Source of the DNA: Berberis thunbergii
Taxonomy: Eukaryota; Streptophyta; Magnoliopsida; Ranunculales; Berberidaceae
Reading direction: 5' to 3'
DNA: 64,000 nt
Assembly (NCBI GenBank): GCA_003290165.1
Contig: QNQO01007604.1
Span: 1-64,000 of the forward strand
Positions 23,240 to 34,994 of this stretch are shown here, piece after piece. The number at the start of each line of letters is the position of its first letter. Position 1 is the first letter of the stretch. The translations under genes and the position numbers were made by a program. The notes below the pieces were generated by a model, which was not told the origin of the DNA, ran no database searches, and worked only from the letters and a program-made list of their open reading frames with translations.

Positions 23240-25765
23240 CAAAGAAAAGTTGATTATGTAAGATGAATGTTGCCTGGTAGTCTTCTCTAAATCCCCATCA
23301 CGAGCCGACAATTTATATACATCTTATCAGCGCCTAGTAGTATATATTTTGAGGCTATGGACCATAAATTTTGTAAACCCACAACATGCTGATGAAACTT
23401 TGAGATAGTTAGGTAGTAGACACATCTAATGCATAATCTATCTAGTAAATGTAGATAACAGACTATTCGCGGTCCAAGACCAGTTTAAGATTAAGCGGAT
23501 TAATCAAATTTAATTGGTCTACCTTTTCAAAGTATACATTTTTATACCCTCATACTAATGTAAATTATAATAAATAACATACCTTGACAATAACGATTAA
23601 TAAGACAAGCATTATAGAGCAATAAAATTCATATTATAGAGCAAATTATGTAATCATGTCCAAAACATCACACATCATAGAGCAACAACCACCACCACCC
23701 AACAAGAACAATCTCGATTTATCACCGATTTTTTGGTTACTCACCAATTTCTTACCGATTAATCGGTGACTGCTAAACCCAACCACTAAATACCCAGTTC
23801 GGATCGGTCTACCCCCAATTTACACTAAATTGCCACATAAATAACCTAGTCAATAATTTGATACATAGTAGTGAAAGTCCATTCGCACTTCTTTGGGATA
23901 AAATGTTACACAATCAACGAGAAGTAACTTATGTTAGTTAAACAGAAATTTGGAATTTTGGATTTGCATAATGGAACTAAACCATCAAAATAATCCTAAC
24001 TTGAGAAATTGAACTAAAGTAGTTTTGACACCATTAGTTACAGGTGGTTTGGCATCTCAATTGACAAACCTCCTTGCTTGTAACTGAGATTTTTTGAGCC
24101 TTTTCTTGGTAGTAATGCATGTCAACTACTCAACTTGCCAGTTCAATTTTCTGGTTCATACCCTTTCCCAACACTTTCATACAAATATGAGTCTGTTGAC
24201 AAATGTTTCCCTAGGGAGATTCACTTTACCCTTGGGAAAGGATATAAAATATAATTTAGCTAAAGATGATGCAATTAGGGCTGTTCTTCAATCTACCGTT
24301 TGCAAGGCTCTTTGGGTTTTGTTTAGGGAATCATGGAGTTGTTAAAAGGTTTCCTAAGCTCTTTGGGGTTTGTTTGAGGAAAGATGGAGTAGTTCAGAGG
24401 TTTCACCTACATTATAAGAAGTTTTTCAAGGATGGAGTTGATGAAGGCTTCATGCACAAAGATGGGGATTATGGTCGTTTCAAGCTTTACCTTGAGAAGG
24501 TTCTCAATGAAGCCAAAATCGAAGAGGTGAAAGGATAAATGGAGTAACTTGGGACGAAAATCCACACAGTGAAAATGATGAATGCAAGTGGAGGTTGACC
24601 AAGTAGGGTTCTTTCTTAGTTATGCCGCTTTAATTAAAAGATTTATTCCAGTCCAAGATACCCGAGGGCTGTGTATGGATTTTACAAATGGGGAAAAGCA
24701 TTTACTCAAAAGTGTCTTTCTTTTATGGGAACTTGTTTGAAATGGGCTGCTATTCACATAGCTGGCATCACTTATTGGGACATTTTGGAGTGCACTGGGC
24801 ACTTTAAAATGTCTTTTGCTTTAATTTACAGTTGGATACATCAAGCATTTCGAAAGGAATTGAGAAAAGTATGCGCAGTCTCATGCGAGATGCAATTTGA
24901 ATGATTTTGGCTCGAGCATAATAACATCTTCAAAACGGAGGATAGGTATCACTACAGGCTATGCATCCCGTGGCATTGTAATCGATGCATGACAGTCATT
25001 GTGAAAAAATTTCTTCTTAATTGGGGTGTGGTTTGGCTCCTCAGAATAAGTAATGTGTGTGTGTTTGTGGTGGTCGTGGTGGTGGTGTGCGTTTCTACAG
25101 CCAGAACTTAAACCTAAAAAGCAAGCAGATATAAAAACTTGAAGTAATAATCACACATACAAAAGGTAACCTGCACATGACCAGTATCAGCCCATGATGC
25201 ACATATTTGGGGAAATCTATAATAACTAGAGTAAGTTATGACTTATGAGGAATCTTGCATGCAAAACGGGTGGGTTTTTTTTTAACATGCATTTGGTGGT
25301 GGTGGTTTTTTTTAATTCCTGTCACCATCCTCTACTTCATCACTTTCAATATCAAAATAATTTCCATTTCATCAGGTTTATTAGGCACTAAGTCACCCCT
25401 TTTCCCTGACATGTTTGATACTTTACACTCCAACATAATTCAACTAGCTTTCTCTGCCGGCAAGTCAGCAATTGATACCGGTAATTGATGATATCCCATA
25501 AAATCTCCTGAGACTAATTCTTTTAGTTCAACTCATACTGGTACTATCAATTAAACACGCCTCTAGTAAACTCAGAGCAACCACTGTTTCTCAACATAAT
25601 AATAAATTTATTTCTTTTATGATGGAAATGATAATCTTCTTAAGTTCAATCTTCTTCGTTCTACATTCCCATACTCTAAACTTTAGAATAATATTGCAAA
25701 CTTTAGCTCATGTTACATTGATATAATTTTAAAATTAAACACTACCAATAACAATAATGAGATAT
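23240..25765. other. Enlarged GRWD1 intron; expected exons missing
   Basis: The acidic linker and first WD blades of GRWD1 should lie here but I could not find them, so they are deleted or replaced. A plus-strand frame at 24266-24538 (90 codons) contains an internal duplication (ARLFGFCLGNHGVVKRF and PKLFGVCLRKDGVVQRF) and belongs to no family I recognise. GTGGTGGT-type simple sequence is at 25060-25090. It may contain further unrecognised insertions. Confidence 0.4.
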
Positions 25766-25768
25766 TAC

Positions 25769-26262
25769 CTGAGTTCCTGCCACACATTGCACTGTGTGAG
25801 GAAAACCAACCTCAATAAATCCTACTTTATCGCCCAAAATATCAAAGCTGCAGCAACATTAAACCCAAAATAATTGTAATATATTAATCACCAAGTGTTT
25901 GATAAAATTAAAAATCCAAAACAGCATTTTGAAGAGAAGAACACCTTAAACAAGGCCAGCCAAAATGAAAGGCGTGAAGTGAATTATAAGCGGAGGGATC
26001 ACACCTTCTCCTTCCTCTATTGCGTCCACCCCAGGTTTCCATACGTTCGTAGGAGGCTCAGAAGGTAACGAAGGTGAACCCTCCTTCGATGCGTGCAGAT
26101 TGAAATCCCCAATTTAAGCAACTTAAAGTCTCATTAAAATAAAAAATAATAATAAAAAAAGGTTACAACTTCAAATTGAGAGGAGAGACAGGAACAACCT
26201 TGCTTTTTCGTTTGGCCTTTTTAGGGTGCTTCAGCTTCGCTGGCAGAATGGTTGGTGAGCTG
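25769..26262 (-). pseudogene. GRWD1: GRWD1-like WD-repeat protein, N-terminal exons (pseudogene)
   Basis: Block 26180-26262 encodes a basic start region, KLKHPKKAKRKSK, like the N-terminus of plant GRWD1; no clear ATG is retained. Block 25945-26103 reads EPPTNVWKPGVDAIEEGEG, then a one-base shift, then CDPSAYNSLHAFHFGWPCL before a GT donor. Block 25769-25847 follows a GCAG acceptor and reads SFDILGDKVG and FPHTVQCVAGTQ before a GT donor. Gene order and orientation agree with the blocks at 22475-23236 and 10485-10969. The frameshift and missing start support pseudogene status. The hAT element with eS27 begins only 15 bases upstream. Confidence 0.85.
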
Positions 26263-26801
26263 AGCTGAACTAAAAGTAGGGATGGTAGCGGGGAGCGGAT
26301 TTTCATGGATATTTGTCCACTCAATTCATTTGTCAGTTTTGAATATGCTTAAACGAATTTTGGGCTGATACAGATATCCAAACATTATCCATCAAATATC
26401 CGGGGCTAATATGGATTTAGCCATATACGCCTCACGAATAATCCGTTTAAGTAATGAAATTACAGCAATACCCTTGATCCTTAAAAAAAAAAAAAAAAAA
26501 ACTAACCCTAACAATTTTTTTTTCCATTTCTTCCTTTCATTTTTCTTCCCCTCTCCCTAATTTATTCTCTTCTTCTTCAGTGAGAAAGCCACCGCCACCC
26601 CCATCTCCTCCACCCAGTCATCTTGTTCAGTGAGAAAGCCACCGCAACCCTCGTCTCCAGTCATCTTTTCACTCTCAAACTCTCAACACTTTGTGGTAAA
26701 TGTGAAGAATGAAAATGAAGAAGCTCTCCCTATTTTGCAGCAGCTTAAGCTTTCTCTAGGGTTTCGGAGACTCTATTCTCGTCTAGGGTTTTTCTGTCAA
26801 C

Positions 26802-27071
26802 ATGGTTCCCAATGACATCGATTTGCTAAACCCTCCAGCGGTCATTGAGAAGAGGAAGCACAAGTTGAAGCGTCTTGTACAATCCCCCAATTCCTTCTTC
26901 ATGGATGTCAAATGTCAGGGTTGCTTCAATATCATTACGGTCTTCAACCACTCTCAAACTGTGGTGGTATGCGAAAATTGCCAGACTATTATGTGCCAGC
27001 CAATAGGAGGGCGTGCTAGGCTGACCAAGGGATGCTCATTTAGAAAGAAGGGAGATAAAATGGTGCAATGA
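26802..27071 (+). CDS. RPS27: Small ribosomal subunit protein eS27 (RPS27) copy, intronless
   Basis: An open frame of 89 codons starts NDIDLLNPP four residues in and continues [46 protein letters not shown] and CSFRKKGD. This is essentially the whole eS27 protein (usual length about 84-86), including the four-cysteine zinc finger. eS27 is a zinc-binding protein of the 40S subunit. Plant genes for it are, as I recall, interrupted by introns; this copy is continuous, which points to reverse transcription of an mRNA. A CTAGGGTTT-type leader precedes the ATG. Oddities are several substitutions in conserved positions and a short KMVQ extension. It lies within a hAT-like element, so expression is uncertain. 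Confidence 0.9.
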   Translation: MVPNDIDLLNPPAVIEKRKHKLKRLVQSPNSFFMDVKCQGCFNIITVFNHSQTVVVCENCQTIMCQPIGGRARLTKGCSFRKKGDKMVQ

Positions 27072-27271
27072 TTCGATATCTTCTCATAGTTTAGACAAAA
27101 TGGATGAAAACGAGGTCCTCATTTTGCTCTCGCGGACCTGCTCCCTACCCATTCAAGGGCTGTAGCTGTAGCTCCTGCTCTTACACTTCATTCTTTTCTT
27201 CTTCTTCTTTCTCTGATCTAGATCTGTTTTTTTTTTGTTAAATGGGGCGGGGCGAATATTCGCTTATCTGT

Positions 27272-27289
27272 CCAGGGGGGGGGGGGGGT
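27272..27289. repeat. Poly(G) tract
   Basis: About 15 consecutive G residues at 27276-27290, next to an A-run, in the right subterminal part of the hAT element. Confidence 0.85.
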
Positions 27290-27399
27290 TTAAAAAAAAA
27301 ATAAACGGATATGCGGGGCGATTTTGGGGACCCGAAATCCCCAGCGGGGCGGGGATGGCTTTGCTCAAATCCGCCCCGCTACCATCCCTAACTGAAAGA

Positions 27400-28105
27400 A
27401 AGAAAGATTGAGAGAGAATGAGATGACGAGCGAGGGTTCTGGGCTTTAAATTGGCAGTGACTTTTTGACACCACAAATTATACTCTTTGACACAACTACC
27501 ACCACTAATTTATTTTTGGGATTTTTTGAGTTTGACACTCAATAATTTATACTATTTAGAGTTTGGCAGTCATTTTGAAAATTATTTATGTCTAACCCTC
27601 AATTTTTACGGAACCATTGGGTCCACATCATTAACCGGTTAGAATTAATTTTCGAACCATTTTGCCCTTACCTTAGGTTAAACCTTAGTTAAGCCAAAAA
27701 GAGTTATTGGGGAAGATGAGTACTAAACACTAATTATCTAAAAAACTGTAGGAGTCAAATAATAATTATAATTTGAGTTTTTTTGTTTTGTTTGTGTGAT
27801 CTACTACACAAGAAAGAGGAAATATAATCTAGCAATATGCATAACACCAACACTAAGCATATACAAAAAAGAGCATGCAAACTCAACCATATTCATCTTG
27901 TCTACCTATATAGGAAAAGAGCATGCAAGTTGAACCATGTTCATCAATTCTAAAGATCTAAGAAAAGTGCATTGAAGCTCAACCAAAAATATGAAGTAAT
28001 ATGACACAACCCAAATAAACCAAACACGCCAAGACTAAAGCTAATGATGGACTACATGAGATGTTGAAGCTCCTTGGGATTGAGTCAAATTTTTTGACAG
28101 TTGTG
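27400..28105. other. Intergenic DNA between hAT element and MULE pseudogene
   Basis: No frame recognised. TTTGACAC-type short repeats occur at 27450-27550. It might include the end of the MULE, but no matching inverted end was identified. Confidence 0.35.
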
Positions 28106-28109
28106 CATC

Positions 28110-31100
28110 ATTTTCCCATTGGATAATTGGTGGAGGGTGTTTCACCAGAGTTGAACCAGTCAATAGTCTTTCTATTGGTGTTCTGCTTAGAATTCTTCGT
28201 CAAAGAAGGGTTAAAGGGGAGGACTAAAGGTGTTCTTGTAGGAAGTTTGAGATTTTCACCACCTTGTTGCCCATAACCTTGTCCAACTTCAGCTGGTGCC
28301 TCAACATTAGGTCTTTTCTTACCTGTGAATGAATATGTACATATGAATACACAATGCAAAATTTTACAAATAATGAACATTACTTTGAATCCTACTTATC
28401 CAATCCAAATAATGAATGTATCATTGCACTAATTCCTATAATTATCAAAACGAAAAAGGGATGCATTATTTCTTACCTCTATTTCCATTTTTATTCACTT
28501 GAACAAGTTCAAGAACTCATTTACATGTTTTCTTGTTGTGACCATATTGTTGGCATATAAAACATTTTTTATGAGTTCTGTTAGGTGGTCTAGGCTCATC
28601 CTCGAATCTTCTCCTATTAACTCTTGGTCTCCTAGGAGGTCTACGAATTAAAAGAGGGAACAATTCATGTTCCGGCTGCAAATGTAAGAAATGTTTATGT
28701 TAATAAACAAAGTAAATATTCTCATAAATAACATATCCCATAAAATGCTAGTTACCTCTTTCCAATACTGTGAGTATTTCATAAGATGCACGTAGTCTCT
28801 GTATGCAGCTCTATAAGCCTCAACTTTGAAGAAATCATCAACATAACTACATTCAACCAAACCAAATAGAAAGTTTATATTAAAGAAAATGAATATGCAT
28901 AAGCATGATTTGAACATAAGCATTAACATAAACAAGAATCTAACATAAGCATATCCACTTACTCTGTCCAAGGCATTTTGATGCTCATGATAACAACATA
29001 ACCATGAATACCAATAAATTGCCATCTACAACAACTGCACTCTCTCTTAGCCAAGTTGACAACCCATGATTTCCCATACTTATTCTCTACTTTGTGTAAG
29101 AATTGGATTGCCCCATGCACATAGTAGTTATTGTACTTTCTATTATATTTTTGCATGATCCTAGCAACTCTAGGGACAACTCCACTATCCTCACGCTGAA
29201 ACATATCTCCCTTGGTTCTTCTATCATGCAAAATCTCCATCACTAACTTTTGGAACTTTTTGAATAACCTTATTAGTGGTAGCTACCTTATATGAAGTAT
29301 CATTTTGTTCCAAGACTCTGAAAAATTGTTAGTTGTATGCTCACACTTAGATGTGAGATCAAAGTGTGATCTTGCCCATGACTTCATGTCCTTATGTTCC
29401 AACCACTTTTTTGCTTTAGGCTCATCCTTTTCCAACTGCTTCATGTAAGCCTTGTGGTCTTCAACTTTGAAAGAATTTGCAGCTCCCCAACTAAGAGTTT
29501 GCAAGTGCTTACATTTGAAAGTTTTTTTGAAGTTCTAATACATGTGCCTACAACAATACATGTGTTTGCTACAAGGAAACACTTCTGCCACAACTTGGAT
29601 CAAACCTTTTTGTCTATTTGACATAAAAGTCAGCTCACATCTATGTATCTTCAAATGAGGCTTCAAGATGTAAAGAAACCTACTCTAACTTTCATATGTC
29701 TCTCCTCTACAGATATAGATGCCAACTAGGAAGATCCCATTGTTACCATCAAGTGATATCTAACTCAATATAACTCCACCAAACTTCCCTTTAGAAATGT
29801 TCTATCCAACTCAATAACTGGTCTACATCCATTCACAAATCCCTCAAGAGAAGCTCCATAAACAAGACACACTCCAACAAATGTGTGATCTTCTGGATCC
29901 CTAAGCCAATGAGCTATACTACCTGGATTCTTCAACAAAAGTTGCCTACAAAGTTCTGGAACAATCTTGAAACTCTGAGCAAACCCACCAAAAATTCTCT
30001 CTTGACAAATGCTTTTGGCCTTTCAAGCTATCCAATAATGAAGGTGGACACCTTCTATAGTCCATATGTCGTTGGTCACATCAGCTGGTTTGTAGTTTTT
30101 GTGTTATCTAATGATGTTTTCCATCTCATGGGCTACAAATGATGCCCTGGCCATTCTATTCCATCCCCTCTCATTTGACTTAAAAGTATGTTCCTTGACA
30201 AACCTCAACGACAAACCTGTATAAGCATACAAGTATTAGTGTAAGTACTTAAGCTACTTAGACTACATATAAACACAAAAGATTACTTAAGCATATAATA
30301 TAAGAAAACTACAGTATATACACCTGTATGCTTTCGTGGTTTCTTTCTCACAAAATCTATATCCGTTGCTGGTTCATTAGCTGAATGATGAGGTAATCCA
30401 CTGCTTATTAGACCATTATATATCATCAACTTGGTCTCCTGTAGGTAATACACCATCACCTAAATCTTCTTCACCATTACCATTATCATAATTATCTTTT
30501 TCACCATTACTATCATCAAGATTATCAACTTCAACAGTAGTATCAACAACTTCAACTTGTGTTTTCTTCTCTTCATCAAACCTATAAGTTTCTTCTGGAC
30601 CCACTTCATCAATCCTGAAAAATTTACCTTCAAACTTAAACAACTCTATTGGCTTATCATCATTTCCATACTCAATATCTGCTAAGTAGAGTTTTTTTCT
30701 TCTTCTTCTGTACGTCATACTTTTATGCTTGCTTAATACCACCACCTCCCTCATCTGACCGCTCAACACCCTCAACTTCATTATCTTGGGACAACACAAA
30801 TAGGTCATTTTGGTTGTTGCTAAAGAGCAACCTTGGTGGCTTGGGTTTGTCATACGATACATTATCTACAACTCCAAATAGATATAGGTGGTACACAAAT
30901 CTCCCACCTCTAACTTCTTCACCAACAATATGGTTCCACATAAATAAAAGTTGTTGGTCTGTGTTTATCATATGCGTTTCTCCATTGTTAATCCATCCAA
31001 CTTTAAAACTCCATTTCTTCAACCCACATATCCTTTCAAGATCATCCATCAAGTCAATATGTGAGAAAATGTTCACATCTATGTTTTTTAACAATGAGCA

Positions 31101-31175
31101 CAAGCCCCCATCATATAGTCTTGTATGATTGATCATGAATGTTTTCAATTGACTTGTCATTTCCCTACAATCCAT
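28110..31175 (-). pseudogene. MuDR/Mutator-like transposase (MULE), inactive
   Basis: Minus-strand frames follow the order of a plant MULE transposase. The 5' frame (30723-31175) looks like the PB1-like N-terminal region; an acidic linker follows (30416-30862). The catalytic core (about 29280-29900) includes 'ELDRTFLKGKFGGVILS', then a stop, 'ISLDGNNGIF' and 'LTFMSNRQKGLIQVVAEVFP'. The second catalytic Asp of the usual MSDRQKGL motif is Asn here. 'CEHTTNNFSESWN' follows, then a SWIM-type zinc finger (CSCCRWQ...GIHGYVV, about 28990-29050). A CCHC knuckle (KNVLYANN frame; CFICQQYGHNKKTC in the neighbouring frame, about 28510-28560) ends it. Stops, frame changes and the lost Asp show it cannot transpose DNA. 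Terminal repeats were not located. Confidence 0.85.
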
Positions 31176-31229
31176 AACAATATGTTATAATATTTTAAAG
31201 CGTTCAATACATCATACATATATAAATAT

Positions 31230-31538
31230 CACTACACTAGATTGACACTTTTGTAACAACTCTCAAAACAGTATCACTTTTGAGATGTAACAATTCACCA
31301 AACAATTTCAAGTCAAAACTAAATTTAGTCAAAAAATGAAAAACAGTAACACAAAAAAATGATACAATAAGTTTGATCACTATAAATAGTATCACTTTTA
31401 TAACCATACTCTTCATGGTGATACAATTATTGTATCATTTTGTTTGTGAAAATGTGTAAAATTGTTAGGTGGATTGTTACACTTCAAAAGTGATACTGTT
31501 TTTGGGGATTGTTACAAAAATGTCAATTTGGTGTAGTG
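31230..31538. mobile_element. CACTA-type MITE, 309 bp
   Basis: It begins CACTACACTAGATTGACAC and its inverted end is CACTACACCAAATTGACAT. The arms continue to match for about 90 bases (TTTTGTAACAA, CAGTATCACTTTTGA). The flanking trinucleotide tat is duplicated (31227-31229, 31539-31541), as expected for CACTA (En/Spm) elements. It lies about 55 bases upstream of the MULE pseudogene's 5' frame. The same family is at 7269. Confidence 0.9.
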
Positions 31539-31544
31539 TATATA

Positions 31545-31873
31545 TAAGTATAATACATTATACATGTATAAATTAATGTTGGTAAGATGCTAGTAACTGT
31601 ACATCATACATACATATGTAAGTAGTATTTTATGCTTAAAGAAATACCTGTAGGGTTAATTAGATTTCACAGAAGGGCATTTGAGGAATTGTAAGAAACA
31701 TGTTAGACTTTGTAATAATTGTCAAACAATGTAAGGTATTGTGTGTAGGATTGGTATGGGGAAGGACAACGTAAATAACAGATACTACTTTGCTTTGACA
31801 AGGGAGGCTTTGCTTTGAAAATATAATATTTGCAGGGCAAAGAAAGCAAAGTGAATTAAAGTCAAAGGTTTGT
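31545..31873. other. Short intergenic stretch
   Basis: Nothing recognisable. The segment TTAAAGTCAAAGGTTTG at 31856 recurs at 32301, flanking the two hairpin MITEs. Confidence 0.35.
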
Positions 31874-31882
31874 TTGCTTTTG

Positions 31883-32038
31883 GAACCCTTTTAACAATGA
31901 GGAAACGGGCGAGAAAACGAGCGAGGGAGGGGGGTGCAACCCTCCATCCCCCTCAAGATGTGTGCTTTCACGCATTTTGAGAGAGATGGAAGGTTGCACC
32001 CCCTCCCTTGCCCGTTTCCTCGCCAATTAGAATTTCCC
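31883..32038. mobile_element. Hairpin MITE copy A (Mutator-type 9-bp target duplication)
   Basis: The nonamer ttgcttttg flanks it exactly (31874-31882, 32039-32047). The inverted right end starts GGGAAATTCTAATTGGCGAG, and the left end is GAACCCTTTTAACAATGAGG. From GAGGAAACGGG inward the arms are complementary to the centre (GATGTGTG...CACGCATTT), with a 12-base insertion in the left arm. There is no coding capacity. The RNA from either strand would form a long hairpin. Confidence 0.9.
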
Positions 32039-32123
32039 TTGCTTTTGAGATCCATAGATATCACATACCCACGCAGTGGTATAAAATATGTAGAAAATAG
32101 ACTCTCTCTGTATATTAAAGTGA

Positions 32124-32299
32124 TGAGTGAGGCTAGAGAGCGAGGAAACGGGCGAGGGGAGGGAGGTGGCGGGGTGGGAGCCGTCCACTCCGCTCGGGAT
32201 GCGTGTCTCAATTTTTTGTGTGCGCATCCCGAGCGGGGTGGACGGCTCCCACCCCGCCACCTCCCTCTCCTCGCTCGTTTCCTCAACATTTAGAATTCT
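32124..32299. mobile_element. Hairpin MITE copy B, GC-rich
   Basis: Flanking nonamers are ttaaagtga (32115-32123) and ttaaagtca (32300-32308). The arms are very GC-rich: GGTGGCGGGGTGGGAGCCGT on the left pairs with ACGGCTCCCACCCCGCCACC on the right. The core GGGATGCG...CGCATCCC encloses a loop of about 19 bases. Terminal GCGAGGAAACGGG and TTTAGAATTC match the other copies. It is the longest (176 bp) and best-paired member. Confidence 0.88.
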
Positions 32300-32309
32300 T
32301 TAAAGTCAA

Positions 32310-33635
32310 AGGTTTGATTTCTCATAGCAAAGAATGGTAAAGTGATCTCATTTGAAGCTTCAAAATCAGGTCCGTGTTCTGTTTGTTCTTTCATGAACAT
32401 CAGTAGTCTCTAACTTGTTTCTTTTTGGAGCACTGTTGAATCAGTCAGGCCATTTTTTCACTTTGTTTCATTTATATAGATTTTTTTAATTAAACGTTGA
32501 AGAGAAAGATAATTTTTTTAATTAATTTTTTTAAATTATGGTTTAGTCTAAGCCTACATACCAAGTGCTAATAGCATATTGAGCTAAAATCTCCAGAGGC
32601 ATACCAGAAAATATTTCAACACGGTAAAAGCCCTAAGAAGCACTTTGAGAGATAAGCCATGATGAAAATATTTAACATCAAATGAAAGTGCCAACAACAC
32701 AGGGAATACCCTAATGTATATAACAAATCAGAATGGTGTTTTAAGTTAAAGATAAAATACGACTGAGATTTACAATAAGTTCGAATGGGTCACATAGAGA
32801 GAGAAAGAATGGTGTTTGGCTTAAATTTATGTTTTGCATAAGACTAAAATATCATTGGTCAAAGTTGAAAATTTTTATACTTACAAACAATTGAGTGCAC
32901 ATGAAAACCCGAGTAGACTATCATGGGTCTTGTTGGTTTCACGTCATTAAATCGATATAGTTCCTTCCATGTACCACATTATAAGCTTTCGAACTTAATA
33001 TGACATGTCGATGAAGCTTCTTCTATCGGGACGTTGCCTGGTCCGGTAAGCTTCTGTACTGCTGCTTTTAGTGAAGTTCAGTCTTTGTTTTTCAGCATTA
33101 TGGGTTCATTAATAGCGGTGGAGGTCTAGTTGTCGGGGTTAATATTGTTAATGGTACTGGTTCTGGTTCGATCTGTGGTGGTTCTAGACAGAGTTGAGGT
33201 GGTTGATCGAGACAGAAGGGTGGATCGTGAAACAAGATTGTAGCAGAAAGCAAACGGTCTTGATTTGGCTACTGTCTTAGCAAGAGTGAAACTATTCTGT
33301 CTTAAAAAGTTGGTGGCTACTCTCATATGCAACTACTTGGCTTTGATGATGATCATATAAATCCAAACAACGTGAAAAAGAGCAACATTTTTTGTTGAGG
33401 GCACTGAGTTTAAATCCCAGAGAGTATCTAGTGTGAAGATGGAAATGGAAAAAATCGTTATTGCAACCACTTCGCCATTTCTTCAATTAACAATGTGATC
33501 TTGGTGCTATTCTTAATGGTTTTATGTTAGAAAGCCCATTTTGAACTATGAAGATTGCGAAAGAGAAAGAGCTCACTTCAACCCAAATACATTGCTCTTC
33601 TGGCAAAAAAATCATGCCAAAAATGAGAGGCTAAA
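32310..33635. other. Intergenic DNA, nothing recognised
   Basis: AT-rich DNA with scattered short frames. A plus-strand G/T-rich stretch (33100-33240) follows an intron-acceptor-like TTTTTCAG at 33092, but no family match could be made. Confidence 0.35.
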
Positions 33636-33639
33636 AAAT

Positions 33640-33856
33640 GTTTGGCGGGGTGGATTGGGGCGGGAAACCATTATCCCCAGCAAAACTGCAAACATAAACG
33701 GATTAGTGGGTGGGCGGATATTTTCCATTTCGTGTAAAGCAGGGATGGTTTTTAAATAAAAAAATAAACGGTTTGGCGGGGCGGATTCGGGGATCCATGA
33801 TCCCTGATGAGGCGATAACGGATTTGCCCAAATTCGCTCCATTGACGTTCCTAAGC
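33640..33856. mobile_element. Truncated hAT-like end inserted in a LINE
   Basis: The inverted right end starts TAGGAACGTCAATGGAGCG and runs into GGATTTGGGCAAATCCG-type GC-rich subterminal sequence, including CGGTTTGGCGGGGCGGATT. This resembles the hAT end at 27390. It cuts the LINE reading frame at 33857. No matching left end or 8-bp duplication was found, so the left part is lost. Confidence 0.5.
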
Positions 33857-34990
33857 ACGGCTGGTCGAACTATTGTCTTATAACATTTTCCTTTTAACCT
33901 TGCAGGCATCCTTGTATCGCATAATACTCCTGACGTCATTCTTCATTTCGTCTAACCAACTTTAATCCTATGGTCTAAATCTTCACCAATAGCCTCATTC
34001 TTTTGAATTATAGATCCTAGATATCGAAAAGCCTCACACTTTGGAACCTCCATGCCTTTGGTCTCAACTAAATTACGTTTCCCCTGTGATTCACAACCAA
34101 AATTGAACAATAGATATTCTGTCTCGAACGACTAATTCTAAAACCCTTACTCTCTAATACCTTCTGCTGCCTATCTAATTTCCAATCTAAACTTTCACTA
34201 GTCTCATCAATTGGACAATATCATCTGCAAACAACATGCACCAATGTACATCTTCGAAAAAATGTTTTGTTAGCTCATCCATGACCAAAGCAAAGAGGTA
34301 TGGACTTAAGGTCGACTCTTGATGTAGTTTTACTAATACTGGGAATTCACTTGACATCCCGTCTACTGAATGAACACTTATTAGAACCCTTCATACATAT
34401 CCTTAAAGATATCGACATAACATTGAAGTGTTTTCTTACTTCCAAGGACCCACCAAATTAACTCCTTGGGGACTCTATCATAGGCTTTCTCCAAATCAAT
34501 AAAATTCATATGCAAACTCTTATGTTTCTCACAATATTTTTCTATAATATGCCTAAGCAAGAATATGGCCTCTATAGTAGACCTACCTGACATAAATTCA
34601 AATTGATTCTCTGAAACATTGGTTAAACTCCTAAGTTGTCGCTCTATGACCGTTTTATCCTTCTATAGTTTGAGCAGTTCTGAATATCCCCCTTGTTCTT
34701 ATAAATTGGTACCACAATGTTGTGCCTCCACGAATCTAGCATTTTTCTAGTTTTCAAAATCTTATTAAAGAGCATAGTTAGTCATTGGATCTCAACTTCT
34801 CCTAGACATTCTCACGCTTCAATTGGTATATCATCTTATTCAGCTGCCTTCCCTGTCTTCATTCTTTTCAAAGTTTCTCTTATTTTTTTTACACTAACTC
34901 TACAATGAAACACGTGATGTCTCCCTTCTTGTGAATATTACCCCTCCAAATTTAACTCCCCTACATGTATTTCATTGAGTAGGTTAAAAA
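33857..34990 (-). pseudogene. RTE/L1-type LINE reverse transcriptase remnant
   Basis: Minus-strand frames contain non-LTR reverse transcriptase motifs in the correct order. First comes 'NKILKTRKMLDSWRHNIVVP', then 'IYKNKGDIQNCSNYRR' (about 34670-34790), then 'MSGRSTIEAIFLLRHIIEKY' and 'HMNFIDLEKAYDRVPKELIW' (34381-34593), with the first catalytic Asp in FIDLEKAYD. Next is a frame with 'MLFADDIV' (about 34220-34260), the second catalytic motif, and finally 'RLKGKCYKTIVRPAV' at 33857-33910. Frames are broken by stops and shifts, and both ends are missing. A hAT end truncates the 3' part. Confidence 0.85.
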
Positions 34991-34994
34991 ATTA

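Larger units (their letters stand above)
26277..27390. mobile_element. hAT-like element carrying a ribosomal protein gene copy
   Basis: The left end is TAGGGATGGTAGCGGGGAGC and the inverted right end is TAGGGATGGTAGCGGGGCGG. Flanking octamers are actaaaag (26269-26276) and actgaaag (27391-27398), a hAT-length target duplication with one change. GC-rich subterminal motifs lie at both ends. There is no transposase; instead the interior holds an intact eS27 reading frame with leader-like sequence. A 50-bp direct repeat (GTGAGAAAGCCACCGC core, about 26580 and 26630) precedes it. Confidence 0.85.

Noticed and set aside
31891..32293. Overlapping long frames on both strands
   Set aside because: They cover the two GC-rich hairpin MITEs, where few stops occur by composition.
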